5,249 nt of DNA from an uncultured Deinococcales bacterium (GTDB lineage Bacteria > Deinococcota > Deinococci > Deinococcales > Trueperaceae), in assembly GCA_937934635.1 (NCBI GenBank), contig CALGZD010000181.1:1-5249 (forward strand). Direction: 5' to 3'. The position numbers and the translations under genes were made by a program. The stretch's first letter is position 1; every line of letters starts with the position of its first letter. Below are positions 4,935-5,249 of this stretch, piece by piece. The notes beneath the pieces are model-generated. The model ran no database searches and was not told the origin of the DNA. It worked only from the letters and a program-made list of their open reading frames with translations.

Positions 4935-5249
4935 TAGAACAATATGGGCTGGCTATTGATTACTGTTTCTCCATTTAGGTATGCAAGGACTGAGTTTGCT
5001 ACATGAAATGCTAGTAGTGGAGGCACTGCATTACCAATCTGATTAAACTGAGATGTTTCTGAACCACAAAACTCAAACCAATCTGGGAAACTTTGTAATC
5101 TAGCACCTTCCTTCACTGTAAGTCGTTTTCTTCTACCATCAGGTAGCTTCACTCTTAACATATCACTTGTTGCACCAGCTAAATTTCTACAAGTGACAGT
5201 ACGAGAAGGTAAATCCATATGTAAATCACGAGGCGTAACACATTTTGAT
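4934..5249 (-). CDS. DNA (cytosine-5-)-methyltransferase, C-terminal part (gene runs off the right edge)
   Basis: This is the modification enzyme of the restriction-modification pair. It transfers a methyl group from S-adenosylmethionine to C5 of cytosine in the target site. Only the last 104 codons are in the window. The frame is open to the edge, so the ATG at 5218 is internal. PSRTVTCRN (5209-5183) is the conserved end of the target-recognition region. [13 protein letters not shown] (5122-5084) is motif [11 protein letters not shown] (5044-5018) is motif X, which helps form the AdoMet pocket. Motifs I (FxGxG), IV (PC) and VI (ENV) must lie upstream, beyond base 5249. About 27 residues follow motif X, a normal ending. 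The stop TAA shares a base with the endonuclease ATG, so methylase and nuclease are co-transcribed with the methylase first. The family call is firm; intactness of the gene cannot be judged here. Confidence 0.9.
   Translation of the reverse strand, partial: SKCVTPRDLHMDLPSRTVTCRNLAGATSDMLRVKLPDGRRKRLTVKEGARLQSFPDWFEFCGSETSQFNQIGNAVPPLLAFHVANSVLAYLNGETVINSQPILF

Noticed and set aside
4687..4959. 90-codon plus-strand open frame antisense to the nuclease start and methylase end
   Set aside because: The opposite strand carries two family-recognised proteins; this translation has no known motif, and its length is expected by chance in AT-rich antisense.
5216..5218. ATG at 5218 as the start of a 94-residue protein
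   Set aside because: The frame stays open upstream to the window edge, and the fragment holds only the C-terminal motifs of a C5 methylase, so this Met is internal.

Overview
The window is bacterial DNA of about 40% GC, judged from hand-counted lines. Genes are closely spaced, have no introns and use the standard code. Nothing in it fixes the taxon. The secreted protein has a classical Sec signal peptide. Only the protease gene has a clear Shine-Dalgarno sequence; the other three visible starts lack one. A single GCGATCGC octamer (the cyanobacterial HIP1 word) is present, but one copy proves nothing.

Layout from left to right: (1) 1-103, a short flank with no supportable gene. (2) 104-2005, minus strand, a 633-residue secreted protein with an HELFH zinc site, a putative metallopeptidase. 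(3) 2006-2495, a 490-base divergent spacer with direct repeats, a tandem duplication, a small unassigned open frame and, just before the next gene, a terminator-like hairpin whose 5' arm can pair in two ways. (4) 2496-3287, plus strand, a Cof-type HAD phosphatase. (5) 3288-3421, a convergent spacer with a minus-strand terminator, a second hairpin and two sets of short tandem repeats. (6) 3422-3793, minus strand, an adrenodoxin-spaced [2Fe-2S] ferredoxin. (7) 3915-4934 and 4934-5249, minus strand, a type II restriction-modification pair: a BsuBI/PstI-family endonuclease whose start codon overlaps the stop of a C5-cytosine methyltransferase that runs off the right edge.

The methyltransferase and endonuclease form one functional unit. 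The methylase is translated first and the endonuclease is probably coupled to it through TAATG. The endonuclease gene is visibly more AT-rich (about 30-38% GC in sampled lines) than the others, as expected of a horizontally acquired defence cassette. The ferredoxin, phosphatase and protease show no obvious functional link to one another.

The points most worth a second look are the pairing of a PstI-type nuclease with a cytosine-C5 (not adenine-N6) methylase, the switch-like hairpin ahead of the phosphatase, and the recurrence of 9-11 base tandem duplications in the spacers. I found no CRISPR array, tRNA, rRNA or insertion sequence, and no clear evidence of a wholly new system.
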